A DNA stretch of 64,000 nt from Larix kaempferi (taxonomy: Eukaryota > Streptophyta > Pinopsida > Pinales > Pinaceae), in contig BSBM01000602.1 of assembly GCA_027924585.1 (NCBI GenBank), positions 12,392,501-12,456,500 of the forward strand, written 5' to 3'. Numbering within the stretch: position 1 is the first letter of the stretch; every line of letters starts with the position of its first letter. Of the stretch, positions 23,056-36,912 are shown piece by piece. Under the pieces are notes generated by a model, which did no database searches, had not been told where the DNA came from, and saw only the letters and a program-made list of their open reading frames with translations. A program made the translations under genes and the position numbers.

Positions 23056-23741
23056 CTAATCCCCTAACCACCAATCTCCTTTCTATCTCTCTCTCACTCT
23101 AAAACTCAATGCTTAATTTCTTTATCTCTCTCTAAAACCTTAACCGCCAATCTCTCTCTCTATAAATCTTGGGCACACAATATCTCTCTCTAAATTCTAA
23201 CACCCATTCTCTCTCTTCCTATCTCTCTCTCTCTCTAAACCCTTAACCCCTAATTTCTCTCTATCTCTCTTTGCGAACCCCAAACCCCTAAACTCTCTCT
23301 TTGTTTAAACCTCTCCCCCTAATCTCTCTCTATCTTTCTAAACTCCTAACACCCAATCTCTCTCTCTCTCTTAACCCCTTACCCCTAATATCTCTCTCTC
23401 TCTCTCTCTAAACCCCTTAGCCCCAATATCTCTCTATCTATCTGAACCCCTAATCCCAATCTCTCTCTCTCTCTGTCACACACACACACACACATTAAAC
23501 CCCTAACACCCAATCTCTCTCTCTCACTAAACCCATAACACTCAATATCTCTCTCTAAAATATTAACCCCCAATCTCTCTCTCTCTCTCTCTCTCTAAAC
23601 TCCTAACCCCCAAAATCTCTCTTTTTTTTAACCCCTCGCCCCAAACATCATTTTGTCTCTCTAAACCCCTAACCCCAATCTCTCTCTCTCTCTCTCTCAA
23701 CCACTAACCCACAATCTCTCTCTTTCTCAAAACCCCTAACC

Positions 23742-23795
<54 letters not shown>

Positions 23796-25222
23796 TTATA
23801 TATCTATCTAAACCCCTACCTCCCAATCTCTCTATCTCTCTCAATATCTCTAAAGCCCTAACTTCCAATCTCTCTCTCACACACACTAAACCCTTAACAC
23901 CCAATCTCTCTCTCTCTCTCTCTAAACCATTAACCCTCAATATCTCTCTTTCTAAACCATTAACCCCCAATCTATCTCTCTCTAAACCATTAACCACTAA
24001 TCTCTCTCTCTCTCTCTCTCTAAACGCCTAACCCTGAATCTCTCTCTCTCTGAAACCCTAACACCCAATATATCTCTCTCTCTCTAAAACCCTAATACCC
24101 AATCTCTCTCTCTTTCACTCTTAACCCATAACTTCCAATCTCTCTCTTTCTATATCTATTTCTCTAAACCCCTAACCCCCAATCCTTTTATCTCTCTCTA
24201 AACCCCTAAGCCATTATCTATTTCTCTCTAAACCCACTCACAACCCCCCGCACCTCCCTACACACTAACTACACAACACCCCCCCATCCCCAATCTCCCA
24301 CAAGCACCACCCTACCCCCCCACCAATCACACACACACAAAACCCCCAACCCTCCTACCAAACCACTCACACTCACCCCCAAACCCACCCAAACACACAC
24401 ACACACACCACTCACAACCCCTCACCTCCCCAGACTCACACAATACACAAACTCACTATCTCTAAACACCTACACCCCGTAACTCTCCTCTCTCATTCTC
24501 TGTCTATTATACAGGTCTATCTAGCACCCCTAACCCCCAATCCCTCACTCTCATTTCTCTAAACCCCAAACCACCAATCTCTCTCTATCTCTCTCTCTCT
24601 CTAAACACCTAACCCCTAATCTCTATCTCTCTCTTTAAACCCCTTACACCTAAGACCCAATATCTTTCTCTCAATAAAACGCTAAACCGCCATCTTTCTC
24701 TCTAAACACCTAACCTCCAATCTCTCTCTCTCTCTCTCTCCCTAGACACCTAACTCTCAATCTCTCTCTATCTCCTCCCTAGACACCTCTCTCTCTCTCT
24801 CTCTATTACCTACTATCTATCTAAACCCTTCACCCTCCATATCTCTCTCTCTGTAAACCCCAATATCTCTCTCTCTCTCTCTAAACCATTAATCACTAAT
24901 CACTCTCTCTAAACCGCTAACCCTCAATCTCTCTCTCTATTTAAACCCCTAATGCAAAATCTCCCTCTTTGTCCTCTATCTATAAACCCCAAACCACCAA
25001 TATCCCTATGTCTATCTCACTCTCACTCTAAATCTTAACCCTTTAATCTCTTTATCTCTCTCTAAACCCCTAACCCCCAATATCCTTTCTCTATACCCTT
25101 AACCCCCAATCTCTCTCTCTCTTTATCTCTCTCTCCAAATCCCTAACCTTCAATCTCTCTCTATCTCTCTCTAAACCAATATCTCCTAATATATCTCTTT
25201 CTCTCTGTAAACCCTTAACCCT

Positions 25223-25268
<46 letters not shown>

Positions 25269-25425
25269 ACCCCTAACCCCCTATTTTCTCCCCCCATCTC
25301 TCTCTCTCTTAAAACCATAAGCCTCAATATCTCTCTCTAAACCGTTAACCTCTATTCTCTCTCTATCACCTCTAAACTCCTAACCTCTAATATATATCTC
25401 TCTCTAAACCCCTAATCCCAATCTC

Positions 25426-25456
<31 letters not shown>

Positions 25457-25865
25457 AAACCCCTAACCCCCAATCTCCGCCTATATACCCTAATTGTGAA
25501 TTTCTCTCTCTCTTCTCTGTCTCTCTCTCTCTCTCTTTGTCTAAACTCAAACCACCAATCTCTATTTCTATAAACCCCTAAACCCCCATTCTGTTTATTT
25601 ATTTAATCTATTAACCGCCAATCTCTCTCTTTCTCGCTCTAAAACACCTGACTCTCAATCTCTCTCTATGTCTCTTTCTCTCTAAACCCCTAATCCCTAA
25701 TCACCAAATCTCTCTCTTTGTATTTGGATTTCTCTTCCCTAAAACCCTAATATCTCTCTCTCTTTTTAAACCGATAACCCCTAACCCACAATATCTCTAT
25801 TTCTATAAACACCTAACCCCCCAATCACTCTCTCCCTCCCCTCTCTCTCTAAAAAACCTGAACTC

Positions 25866-25908
<43 letters not shown>

Positions 25909-26519
25909 AACGTGTAACCCCCAATATCTCTCTCTCTAATCCCATGACCCCTTATATCTCTCTCTCTCTCTCTCTAAATCCCTAACTGTCAATCTCTCTC
26001 TCTCTCTAAATCCCAAACTACTAATCTCTCTCTCTCTCTTTAAATCCTTAACTGCCAATCTCTCTCTCTCTCTAAACCCTAACCACTAACGTCCAATGTA
26101 TCTCTCTCTTTAAACCCCTAACCACCAACCTCTCTCTCTCTCTCTCTCTCCAAACCCCTAACCCCCCAATCTATCTCTCAACCACTAACCCTCGAGTACT
26201 CTCTCTCTCTTTAATCCCATAATGTCTCTCTCAACCACTAACCCTCATTCTCTCTATTTCTTTTTGTAAATTGTCAATCTCTCTCTCTCTCTCTTTAAAC
26301 ACATAACCCCAATCTCTATTTCTCTAAATTCCTGACTCCAAATCTCTCTCCTTTCTCTCTCTCTATCTAAACCCTTATCCCCTAATTTCTCTCTCTCTAA
26401 ACCCCTATCCCCCAATCTCTCTATATCTCTCTCTCTGAAACCCCAAACATGAATCTCTTTCTCTCTCTCTAAACTCTTAACCCACAATCTCTCTCTCTCT
26501 CTCTCTAAATCCCTAACCC

Positions 26520-26560
<41 letters not shown>

Positions 26561-27265
26561 CTCTCTCTCTCACTCTTTAAACTAATTATATATCTATCTA
26601 AATCCCTAACCCCCAATCCCTCTATAAAAACCCTAGCCACTAATCTCTCTCTCCCTCTACTTCTCTCTCAAAACACATATCCTCGAATCTCTCTACTCTC
26701 TCTCTCTCTCTCTCTCTCAATTCCAAACCCTCATTCTCTCTCTCTTTCTCTCTCAACCACACACACACAAACACACACCTCTAATGCGCAATCACCCATT
26801 CTCTATCTCTAAACCTCTAACCCCAATCTCTCTATCTCTCTCTAAAACCCCTATCCCCCAACTTATCTCCTTCTCTGTCTCTCTCTAAACCCCAAACATC
26901 AAATCTCTTTCTCTCTCTCTCTCTAAACCCCTAACCCACAATATCTCTCTCTCTCTCTCTAAACCCCTAACCCACAATCTCTTTCTCTTTCTAAACCCCT
27001 AAGCCCCAATCTCTCTCTTTCTCTCTCTCTCTCTAAACCCATTACCCCAAATCTCTCTCTCTCTCTCTCTCTAAAATCCTAAACCCAAAAATATTTCTTT
27101 CTTTAAACCCCACACCCCCAATATCTCTATATCTCTCTAAACCCCTAGCCCCAATATCTCTCTCGATCTAAAGCACTAACTCCAATCTCTCTCTCTCTCT
27201 CTATCTAAAGCACGAACCCCCGATCTCTCTCTTTCCCTTTCTCTCTCTAAACCCCTAAAATATAA

Positions 27266-27313
<48 letters not shown>

Positions 27314-27637
27314 TCTATCTATATATGTATATAAACCCATAACCCCTAAAATTTCTCTCTCTCTCTCTCTCTCAAAATCTCTCTAAAGACCTAACCACCA
27401 ATCTCTCTCTATCTCACACTAAATCCCTAACACCCAATCTCTCTCTCTAAACTATTAACCCCCAATCTCTCTCTTTATCTCTCTCTCTCTCTCGAAACTC
27501 CTAACTCCCAAACTCTCTCTTTCTTTAAACCCTTTGCCCCAAATATCCTTTTGTCTCTCTAAACCCCTAACCCTAATCTCTCTCTATCTCTAAACCACTT
27601 AACCCACAATCTCGTCCCTTTCTCTAAACCCCTAACG

Positions 27638-27685
<48 letters not shown>

Positions 27686-27883
27686 ATGGCTATTATATAT
27701 TTATATAAACCCCTAGTCTCTTTTTTTCTCTCAATCGCTCCTAAAGCGCTAACTACCAATCTCTTTATCTCACACTAAACCCCTAACACCCAATCTCTCT
27801 CTCTCTAAACAACTAACCCCCAATCTCTCCCTCTCTCTAAACCATTAACCCCCAATATCTCTCTCTCTCTCTCTAAATTCCTA

Positions 27884-27916
<33 letters not shown>

Positions 27917-27962
27917 AACCATAACACACAATATTTCTCTCTCTATCTAAAACCCTAATACC

Positions 27963-28012
<50 letters not shown>

Positions 28013-28558
28013 CTAACCACCAATATCTCTCTTTCAATCTCTCTTTCTCTAAACCCCTAACCCCCAATCCTTCTATCTCTCTCTAAATCCCTGAGCCTTT
28101 ATCTATGTCTCTCTAAACCCCCAAACCCCATTCGATATCTCTCTCTCTCTCTCACAATCTCTATCTATCTACCTATCTATCTAAACCACTAACCCCCAAT
28201 CTCTCTCTCTCTCTTTCTCAAAACCCCTAACCACCATCCATTTCTCTCTCTCTCTATCTCTCTAAACCCCCATCCCACAATCTCTCTCTCTGTCTCTCTC
28301 TCTCTCTAACCCCCATCCCACAATCTCTCTCTCTTCTCTAGACCACTAACAACCCAAATAATCTCTCTCTAAACCCCTAATCTCTATCTTTCTCTCTTTC
28401 TCTCTTTCTAAACCCTTAACCCCTAATCTCTATTTCTCTCTATAAACCCCTTACCTCTAAGCCCCAATATCTTTCTCTCAATAAATAGCTAACCCCCAAT
28501 ATTTCTCTCACCTAACCTCCAATCTCTCTCTCTCTCTCCCTAGACACCAAATTCCCAA

Positions 28559-28590
<32 letters not shown>

Positions 28591-28659
28591 ACCCCAAATC
28601 TCTCTCTAAACCCTTAATCCTCTCTCTCTCTTCACACTCTCTCTCTAAATCCCTAACCT

Positions 28660-28705
<46 letters not shown>

Positions 28706-28786
28706 CCCCTAACCTCAAATCTCTATCTCTCTCTCTCTCTCTCTCTCAACCCCTAAAGAATAATCTCTCTCTATGTCTCTAAACCC

Positions 28787-28818
<32 letters not shown>

Positions 28819-30466
28819 AAACTCCTATCCTCAAATATTTCTCTAACTCTCTCTCTAAACCCATAATCTCTAATATATATCTCTCTCTAAACCCCTAAAC
28901 CCCAATCTAATTTCCTAACCCAAAAAATCACTCTTTCTTTAAACCCTAACCCTCAACATCTCTCTCACTATATTTATATCCCCTAACTCCCAATCTCCCT
29001 CTCTTTCTATCTAAAATGTTGACCACCAATCTCCCTCTCCCTCTCTCTAAGCCCCTAACTCCTATTCTCTCTCTCTTTAAACCCCCAACCTCCCATCTCT
29101 CTTTCTCTCTAAACCCCCTAACACAGAATCTCTCTCTCTCTCTCAAAACCCTATCCCCCAATCTCTCTCTCTCTCTCTAAACCCCTAACCACCAATATCT
29201 CTCTCTAGACAACTAACCCCCAATCTCTCTCTTCATATCTCTATGTATCTCTCTAAACCCCTATCCTCTAGTATCTCTCTCTCCCTCTCTCTCTCTCTAA
29301 ACCTATAACCCCCAATCTTTCTCTCTTGTCATCTCTCAACCTATAAACCCCTCATCCGCAATCCCTCTCCCTCCCTCCCTCTCTCTAAATCCATGAACCT
29401 AATATATCTCTCTCTAAACCCCTAACCCTCAATCTCTTTCTCTCTCTCTCTCCATTTCTCTCTCTAAACCACTAACCCAAAATCTCCCTCTCTCTCTAGA
29501 TAATCCCCTAACCACCATCTCCTTCTTTCTATCTCTCTCTCTCTAAATCTCAATGCTTAATTTCTTTATCCCTCTTTAAAACCTTAAACCGCCAATCTCT
29601 ATCTCTCTCTAAATCCTTAGCCTCCAAACCTCTCTCTCTCTCTCTCTAAAGCGCTAACCCTCAATATGTTACTCTCTATATCTAAAACGCTAACATCCAA
29701 TCTCTCTCTTCATATATCTCTGCCTCTCTATAAACCCCTATCCTCTAGTATCTCTATCTTCCTCTCTCTCTCTCAACCTATAACCCCAATATTTCTCTCT
29801 CTTCATCTCTCAACCTATAAACTCCTCACCCCCAATCCCTCTCTCTCTCTCTGTAAATACCTAACCCTAATCTCTCTCTCTCTCTAAATCCCTAAATCTC
29901 AATCTCTCTGCTTTCTAAACCTCTAACCCCCAATCTCTCTCTCTCTCTCTCTCTCAAATCCTAAACCCCAAAATTTTTCTTTCTTTAAACCCCTTGCCCC
30001 CAATATCTCTATATCTCTCTAAACCCCTAATCCCAATCTCTCTCTCTCTAAAACACAAATAGCATCTCTCTCTAAATCCCTAACCTCTAATCTCTCTCTC
30101 TCACACTCTTTGTCTATCTATATATGTATTTAAAACCTCTAACCCCTAATATTTCTATCTCTCTCACTCTTTGTCTATCTATATATGTATATAAATCCCT
30201 AACTTATAATCTTTCTCTCTATCTTTCTCTCTCTCTTTCTCAATCTCTCGAAAGTCCTGACCACCAATCTCTCTCTCTCTCTCTCTCTAAACTATTAAAC
30301 CCCAATCTCTCTCTCTCTCTCTCTAAACGCATAACCCCCAAACCCTCTCTTTCTTTAAACCGCTCACCCCCAAATATCCTTTTGTCTCTCTAAACACCTA
30401 ACCCCAATCTCTCTCTCTCTCTAAACCACTAACTCACAATCTCTCTCTTTCTCTAAACCCCTAACC

Positions 30467-30512
<46 letters not shown>

Positions 30513-31870
30513 TTATATATCTATCTAAACCCCTAACCCCCAATCTCTCTGTCTCTCACAATCTCTCTAAAGTCCTAACCATTAATCTCTCTCTGTATCA
30601 CTAAGCCCCTAACACTCAATCACTCTCTCTCTCTCTCTCTCTCAAAACCCCCTAGCACCCATTCTCTCTCTCTCTCTAAACCATTAACCCCCAATCTCTC
30701 TCTCTCTAAACCATTAATACATAATCTCGCTCTCTCTCTAAATGCCTAACCCCCATTCTCTCTCTCTCTCTCTCAAGCCCTAACACCCAATATTTCTCTC
30801 TCTTTCTCTAATACCCAATCTCCCTCTCTCCCTCTCTCTCTCTCTCTCTTAACCCCTAACCACCAATCTCTATCTTTCTATCTCTATTTCTCTAAACCCC
30901 TAACTCTATCTTTCTATCTCTATTTCTCTAAACCCTAACCCCCAATCATTATGTCTCTCTCTCTCTCTAAATTCTTGAGCCATTATCTATGTCTCTATAA
31001 ACCCCCAAAACCCATTCTATGTCTCTCGCTAAACCAGTAACCCCCAATATCTCTCTCTAAAACCCTAACCTCCAAACTCTCTCTCTCTCTCTATACCCCT
31101 AACCCCCAATATCTCTCTCTCTCTCTCTCTCCCTCTCTCTCTCTAAACACCTAACCTGTAATCTCTCTCCCTATCAATCTCTGTCTATCTACATATCTAT
31201 CTATACCCCTAATCCCTAATCCCCAATCTCTCTCTCTCTAAACCCCTAACCACCAATCTCTCTCCCTCTCTCTCTCTCTAAACCCCTATCCCACAATCTC
31301 TCTCACTTTCCAGACCACTAACACCCAATCTCTCTCTCTCTATACCTCTCTCTATAAACCCCTAATCTCTATCTCTCTCACTCTTAACCCCTAACCACCA
31401 ATCTCTCTCTTTCTCTCTCTCTAAACCCCTAATCTCTCTCTCTCTCTCTCTCTCTCTCACTCACTCAAAACCCTTCACCCCCCAATCTCTCTCTCCCTAA
31501 ACCATTAATCACTCATCTCTCTCTCTCTTTATCTCTAAACCCCCAACCCTCAATCTCTCTCTCTGTTTAAACCCCTAATGAAAAATCTCCCTTTCCATCT
31601 CTATCTCTAAACCCCAAACCACCAATATCCCTATGTCTATCTCACTCTCACTATAAAGCTCAACCCCTTAATCTCTTTATCTCTCTCTAAACCCCTAACC
31701 CCTAATATCTATTTCACTAAACCCTTAACCCCCAATCTCTTTCTCTCTTTATCTCTCTCTCCAAATCCCTAACCTCTAGTCTCTCTCTCTCTAAACCATT
31801 ATCCCCAAATCTGTCACTCTCTCTCTAAAACCCTAACACCCAATCCCTCTCTCTCTAAACCCCTAACACC

Positions 31871-31902
<32 letters not shown>

Positions 31903-32411
31903 CTAAACCCTGAATCTCTCTCTCTCTCTGTAAACCCCTAACCACCATTCTATCTCTCTTTCTAAACCCCCTAACCTCCAATATCTCTCTCTCTCTCTCT
32001 CAACCCCTAAACAACAATCTCTCTCCCTACCTCTCTCTCTTTAAACCCCTAAATCTTAATCTATCTATCTCTCTTTAAACCCCAAACACTGATCTCTCTT
32101 TCTCTAAATGCTAACCCAGAAAATCTCTCTTCCTATCTCTCTCTCTAAACCCATATCCTCAAATATCTCTCTGAATCTCTCTCTAAACCCCTAATCCCCA
32201 ATCTCTCTCTCTCTCTCTCTAAACCCCAATCTAAACTCCTAACCCAAAAACTCTATCTTTCTTTAAACCCTAACCCTCGATATCTCTCTCACTGTCTCTA
32301 TATCCCTAACACAGAATGTCCCTCTATCTCTTTAAGCCCCTAACCCCTATTCTCTCTCTCTCTCTACTTCTCTCTATTGATCTTTCTATCTAAACCCCTA
32401 ACTACTAAACC

Positions 32412-32442
<31 letters not shown>

Positions 32443-32618
32443 AAACCCCCAACCTCCCATCTCTCTTTCTCTCTAAACCCCTAACCCCCAATCTCTCTCT
32501 CTTTAGACCCTAGCCCCCAATCTCTCTCTCTCTCTCTCTCTAAACCCCCAACCTCCCATCTCTCTTTCTCTCTAAACCCCTAACCCCCCAATCTCTCTCT
32601 CTTTAGACCCCTAGCCCC

Positions 32619-32650
<32 letters not shown>

Positions 32651-33729
32651 AAAACCCCTAACCTCCAATATCTCTCTCTATACAACAAACCCCCAATATA
32701 TATCTTCATATCTCTCTACCTCTCTCTAAAAGCCTATCCTCCATTATCTCTCTCCCTCTCTCTCTCTAAACCTATAACCCCCAATATTTCTCTCTTTTCA
32801 TCTCTAAACCTCTAAACCCCTCACCCCCCAATCCCTCTCTATATCCCCCCCTCTCTCTCTAAGTCCCTAACCCTAATATCTCTCTCTAAACCCCTAACCC
32901 TCAATCTCCTTTCTCTCCCTTTCTCTCTCTAAACCACTAACACAAAATCTCCCTCTCTCTCTAGCTAATCCCCTAACCACCAAAATCCTTTCTATCTCTC
33001 TCAATCGAACCCTCAACGCTTAATTTATTTATCTCTCTTTAAAACATCAACCATCAATTTCTCACTCTCTCTCTTCATATCTCCCTGCCTCTCTCTAAAC
33101 CCCTATCCTCTAGTATCTCTCTCTCTCTCTCTAAACCTATAACCCCCAATATTTCTCTCTCTTTTCATCTTTCAACCTCTAAACCCCTCACCCCCAATCC
33201 CTCTCTCTCTCTCCCTCTCCCTCTCTCTCTAAATACCTAACCCTAATCTCTCTCTCTATACCCTTAACCCTCATTCTCTCTTTCTTTCTAAATTCCTAAC
33301 CCTCAATCTCTCTCTCTCTCTAAAATCCTAAACCACAAAATATTTTCTTTCTTTAAACCCCTCGCCCCGAATATCTCTCCATCTCTCTCAACCCCTAATC
33401 TCAATCTCTCTCTCTCTCTCTCTAAATCACTAACCTCAATCTCTATCTTTCCCTTTCTCTCTAAACCCCTAACCTCTAATCTCTCTCTCACTCTTTATCT
33501 ATCTATATATGTATATAAACCCCTAACCACCAATATCTCTCTCTCTCCCAATCTCTCTAATGCCCTAACCACCAATCTCTCTCTCTCTAAACCTCTAACA
33601 CCCAATCTCTCTCTCTCTCTAAACTATTAACCCCAAATATCTCTCTCTCTAAAATCCTAACACCCAAACTCTATCTTTATTTAAACCCATCGCCCCAAGT
33701 GTCCTTTTGTCTCTCTAAACCCCTAACCC

Positions 33730-33766
<37 letters not shown>

Positions 33767-34093
33767 AACCACTAACGCACAGTCTCTCTCTTTCTCTAAA
33801 CCCCTAATCCCAAATACCTCTCTCTCTCTCCTTCTCTTTCTCTCTCTAAATATCTCACTATTTATATATTTATCTAAACCCCTAACCCCCAATATCTCTC
33901 TCTCTCACTAAACCCCTAACACTCAATCTCTCTCTCTCTCTCTCCCTAAACACCTAACCCCCAATCTCTCTCTCTCTCTAAACCCCTAACCCCCAATATC
34001 TCTCTCTCTCTCTAAACGCCTAACCCCCAATCTCTCTCTCTCTTTGAAACCCTAACAGCCAATATTCATCTCCCTTTCTCAAAACCTAATACC

Positions 34094-34142
<49 letters not shown>

Positions 34143-34363
34143 TTAACCCCTAACCACCAATCTCTCTCTTTCTATCTCTATCTCTCTAAACCCCTAACCC
34201 CCAATCTTTCTATCTCTCTCTAAACCTCCAAAACCCATTATTTGTCTCTTGCTAAACTAGTAACCCCCAATCTCTCTCTCTCTCTAAACGCCTAACCTCC
34301 AAACTCTCTCTCTCTAAACCCCTAACCTCCAATATATATATCTCTCTCCAAACCCCTAACCCC

Positions 34364-34410
<47 letters not shown>

Positions 34411-34423
34411 AACCCCTAACCAC

Positions 34424-34460
<37 letters not shown>

Positions 34461-34542
34461 GACCACTAACACCCAATCTCTCTCTCAACCTCTCTCTCTA
34501 AATCCATGATCTATATCTCTCTCACTCTTAACTCCTAACCAC

Positions 34543-34597
<55 letters not shown>

Positions 34598-35997
34598 AAA
34601 CCTAACCTGTAATATCTCCCTCTCAATCTCTAAACCCCTTACCCCTAACCCCCAATCTCTCTCTCTCTCTCTCTAAACCCTTATCCCACAATCTCTCTCT
34701 CGCTCTCTAGACCACTAACACCCAATCTCTCTCTACCTCTCTCTCTAAACCCCTAATCTCTATCTCTCTCATTCTTAACCCCTAACCACCAATATATCCC
34801 GTTCTCTCTCTCCAAACCCCTAACCACTAATCTCTTTCTCTCTCTCTCTCTCTCTCTATCTATCTTTCTCTCTCTCTCTCTCTCTAAACCCATTACCCCT
34901 AAGCCCCAATATCTTTCTCCCAATAAATAACTAACCCCCAATCTTTCTCTCTAAACACCTAACTCCAATCTCTCTCTCTCTCCCTCTCTCTCTCTAGGGC
35001 CCAAAACCCCAAACTCTCTCTCTCTAAACCATTAATCATTAATATCTCTCTCTCTCTCTAAACCCCTAACCCTCAATCTCTCTCTCTATTTAAACCCCTA
35101 ACACAAAATCTCCCTCTCTTTCTCTATCTCTAAACCTCAAACCACCAATATCCCTATGTCTATCTCACTCTCACTCTAAAGCTCAACCCCTTAATCTGTT
35201 TATCTCTCTCTAAACCCATAACCCCCAATATCTCTTTCTTTAAACCGTTAACCCCCAATCCCTCTCTCTCTTTCTCTCTCTCTCGAAATCCCTAACCTCC
35301 AGTCTCTCTCTCTCTAAACCATTATCCCCCAATCTGTCACACTCTCTCTAAACCCCTAAACTCCATTTTTTTCTCTCTCTCTAAACCCCTCTCTCTCTCT
35401 CTCTCTCTCTCTTTTTATATATATATATATAAACCCCCAATGTCTCGCTCTCTTTCAATCCCTAACCAGCAATCTCTCTCTCTCTAAACCCCTAACCTCA
35501 AATATATATCTCTCTCTCTTTGAACCCCTAACCACCATTCTATCTCTCTTTCTAGACCCCTAACCTCCAATCTCTCTTTCTCTAAGCCCCTAAACAACAA
35601 TATATATCTCTCTCTAAACCCATAAACCCCAATCTCTCTCTCTCTCTCTCAACCCCTTACCACCAATCTCTCTATCTTTATCTCTCTCGCTTTAAACCCT
35701 GAATCCCATTCTATCTATCTCTCTCTAAACCCCAAACACCAATCTCTCTCTCTAAATGTTAACCCATAAAATCTCTCTTCCTATCTCTCTCTCTCTAAAC
35801 CCCTAAACCCCAATCTAAACTCCTAACCCCAAAAATATCTCTTTCTTTAAACCTAACCCTCAATATCTCTCTCACTGTCTCTATAACCTTAATCCCTAAT
35901 CTCCCTCTCTCTCTATCTAAAATGTTGACCCCCAATATCCCTCTCTCTCTAAGCCCCTAACCCCTATTCTCTCTCTCTGCCTCTCTCCGTTGATCTT
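23056..35997. repeat. Compound CT / telomere-like satellite, block 2, with higher-order repeats
   Basis: The same monomer type as block 1 over 12.9 kb, again almost without G on the + strand. A marker segment (AAATATCCTTTTGTCTCTC, then two ACCCC linkers, a long (CT)n and TATTTATATATCTATC) recurs at about 743, 23643, 27541, 30372 and 33697. A second marker (CCCTATGTCTATCTCAC) recurs near 25005, 31630 and 35154. This gives higher-order units of about 2.8-3.9 kb. Long (CT)n runs and (AT)n near 26524-26560 are embedded. No gene is present. Confidence 0.88.
24229..24470. other. Irregular A/C-only patch in satellite block 2
   Basis: About 240 bases of C/A-rich sequence (such as CCCCCCGCACCTCCC) interrupt the regular CT pattern. 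The corresponding place in block 1 (about 1300-1480) is ordinary (CT)n plus linkers. Many T are missing relative to that copy. It looks like poor consensus in a low-complexity region rather than a biological insertion. Confidence 0.5.
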
Positions 35998-36896
35998 TGT
36001 TTGACGGACAATCCACTCTAGCAGATGCGAGCCGGATCTCCCTAGCTCAATGTGAGTCTAGAACAAATAGTACAGACTATAAACCACTTTCCTAGATCTA
36101 GTTAAGGATCAAGTCATCGGATGTCTTACCTTAAGTTTGCAATCCATTTTCCTGGATGTTGTTCCACGCCTCGTGGTCATCAGATCTAAGCTGCAAGACC
36201 TGTCAAGATGCACAAAACAAGACAAACAAGTAAAAGTATCCGAACGATAACATATCTAAGTAAACAGTTAAGCAGGTAAACTACACAATATTGTCAATCA
36301 CAACAATATTGGTGGAAAGCATTTATATTACTGTAGATATAAAGAAAGTACATAGAAAAGAATGATTACAACCAAGGCTTAACGTAGCAATCCTTCCCCA
36401 TCCAATCCAATGCCATATCCTCCCAAGGAAGTGTGATTTTCTCAATGGATGAGTAGAGATCTCTCCAAGATTGATTTCACCAGCATGTAGACACTATAGA
36501 CTTCCTCCCTTTGGAGAGGGGTAGAGATTCACTTATATAGGACTAAGTGGATAGGGTATGGATAGGATAGGTTGAGATATGGTAGGAGAGAGGTAGGGGA
36601 TCCTCCCAAGAGGTTAGGAATCGAGTTCCAACTCCCCCAAGAGGTCATGGATAAGGATCCATGTCAGCAGGCTTCGAGAATGGGCTCGAAGGAGCTATTT
36701 TTGCCCATTAACTAACATCGTCGCACCCTGCAGTAGAGTAAGCTATGACATCGTAGGTTGCATGAGTGCAGCCTGCGATGACCTCTCAAAACCTAACATG
36801 GATGCAATGGTATCTCTTCCAGGTTACTGACTTAGCCAATGAAACTTTAGGGATGTATACACTGAATCTCTTGATGGTAGGATTTTAGGTGTAACA
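35998..36896 (-). mobile_element. Element E 3' LTR
   Basis: 899 bp; on the - strand it starts TGTTACACC and ends GTCCGTCAAACA, so it has TG...CA ends. It abuts the satellite at 35997. U3 holds motifs around TGCGATGACC and GTCGCACCC (36716-36788), upstream of the TATA box on the - strand. Confidence 0.78.
36533..36539 (-). promoter_or_regulatory. TATA box in E LTR
   Basis: TATATAA on the - strand, about 180-250 bases downstream of the TCGCA-type motif cluster, the same arrangement as in the N, H and C LTRs. Confidence 0.55.
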
Positions 36897-36912
36897 GAAT
36901 ACCCCCCAAAGC
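36897..36912 (-). other. Polypurine tract of element E
   Basis: On the - strand GCTTTGGGGGGTATTC lies directly before the LTR start TGTTACACC. This fixes the element's orientation. Confidence 0.7.

Noticed and set aside
802-35000. Open frames in the satellite encoding Arg-Glu or Ser-Leu repeats
   Set aside because: They are translations of (GA)n and (CT)n tracts without start context, homology or codon signal.
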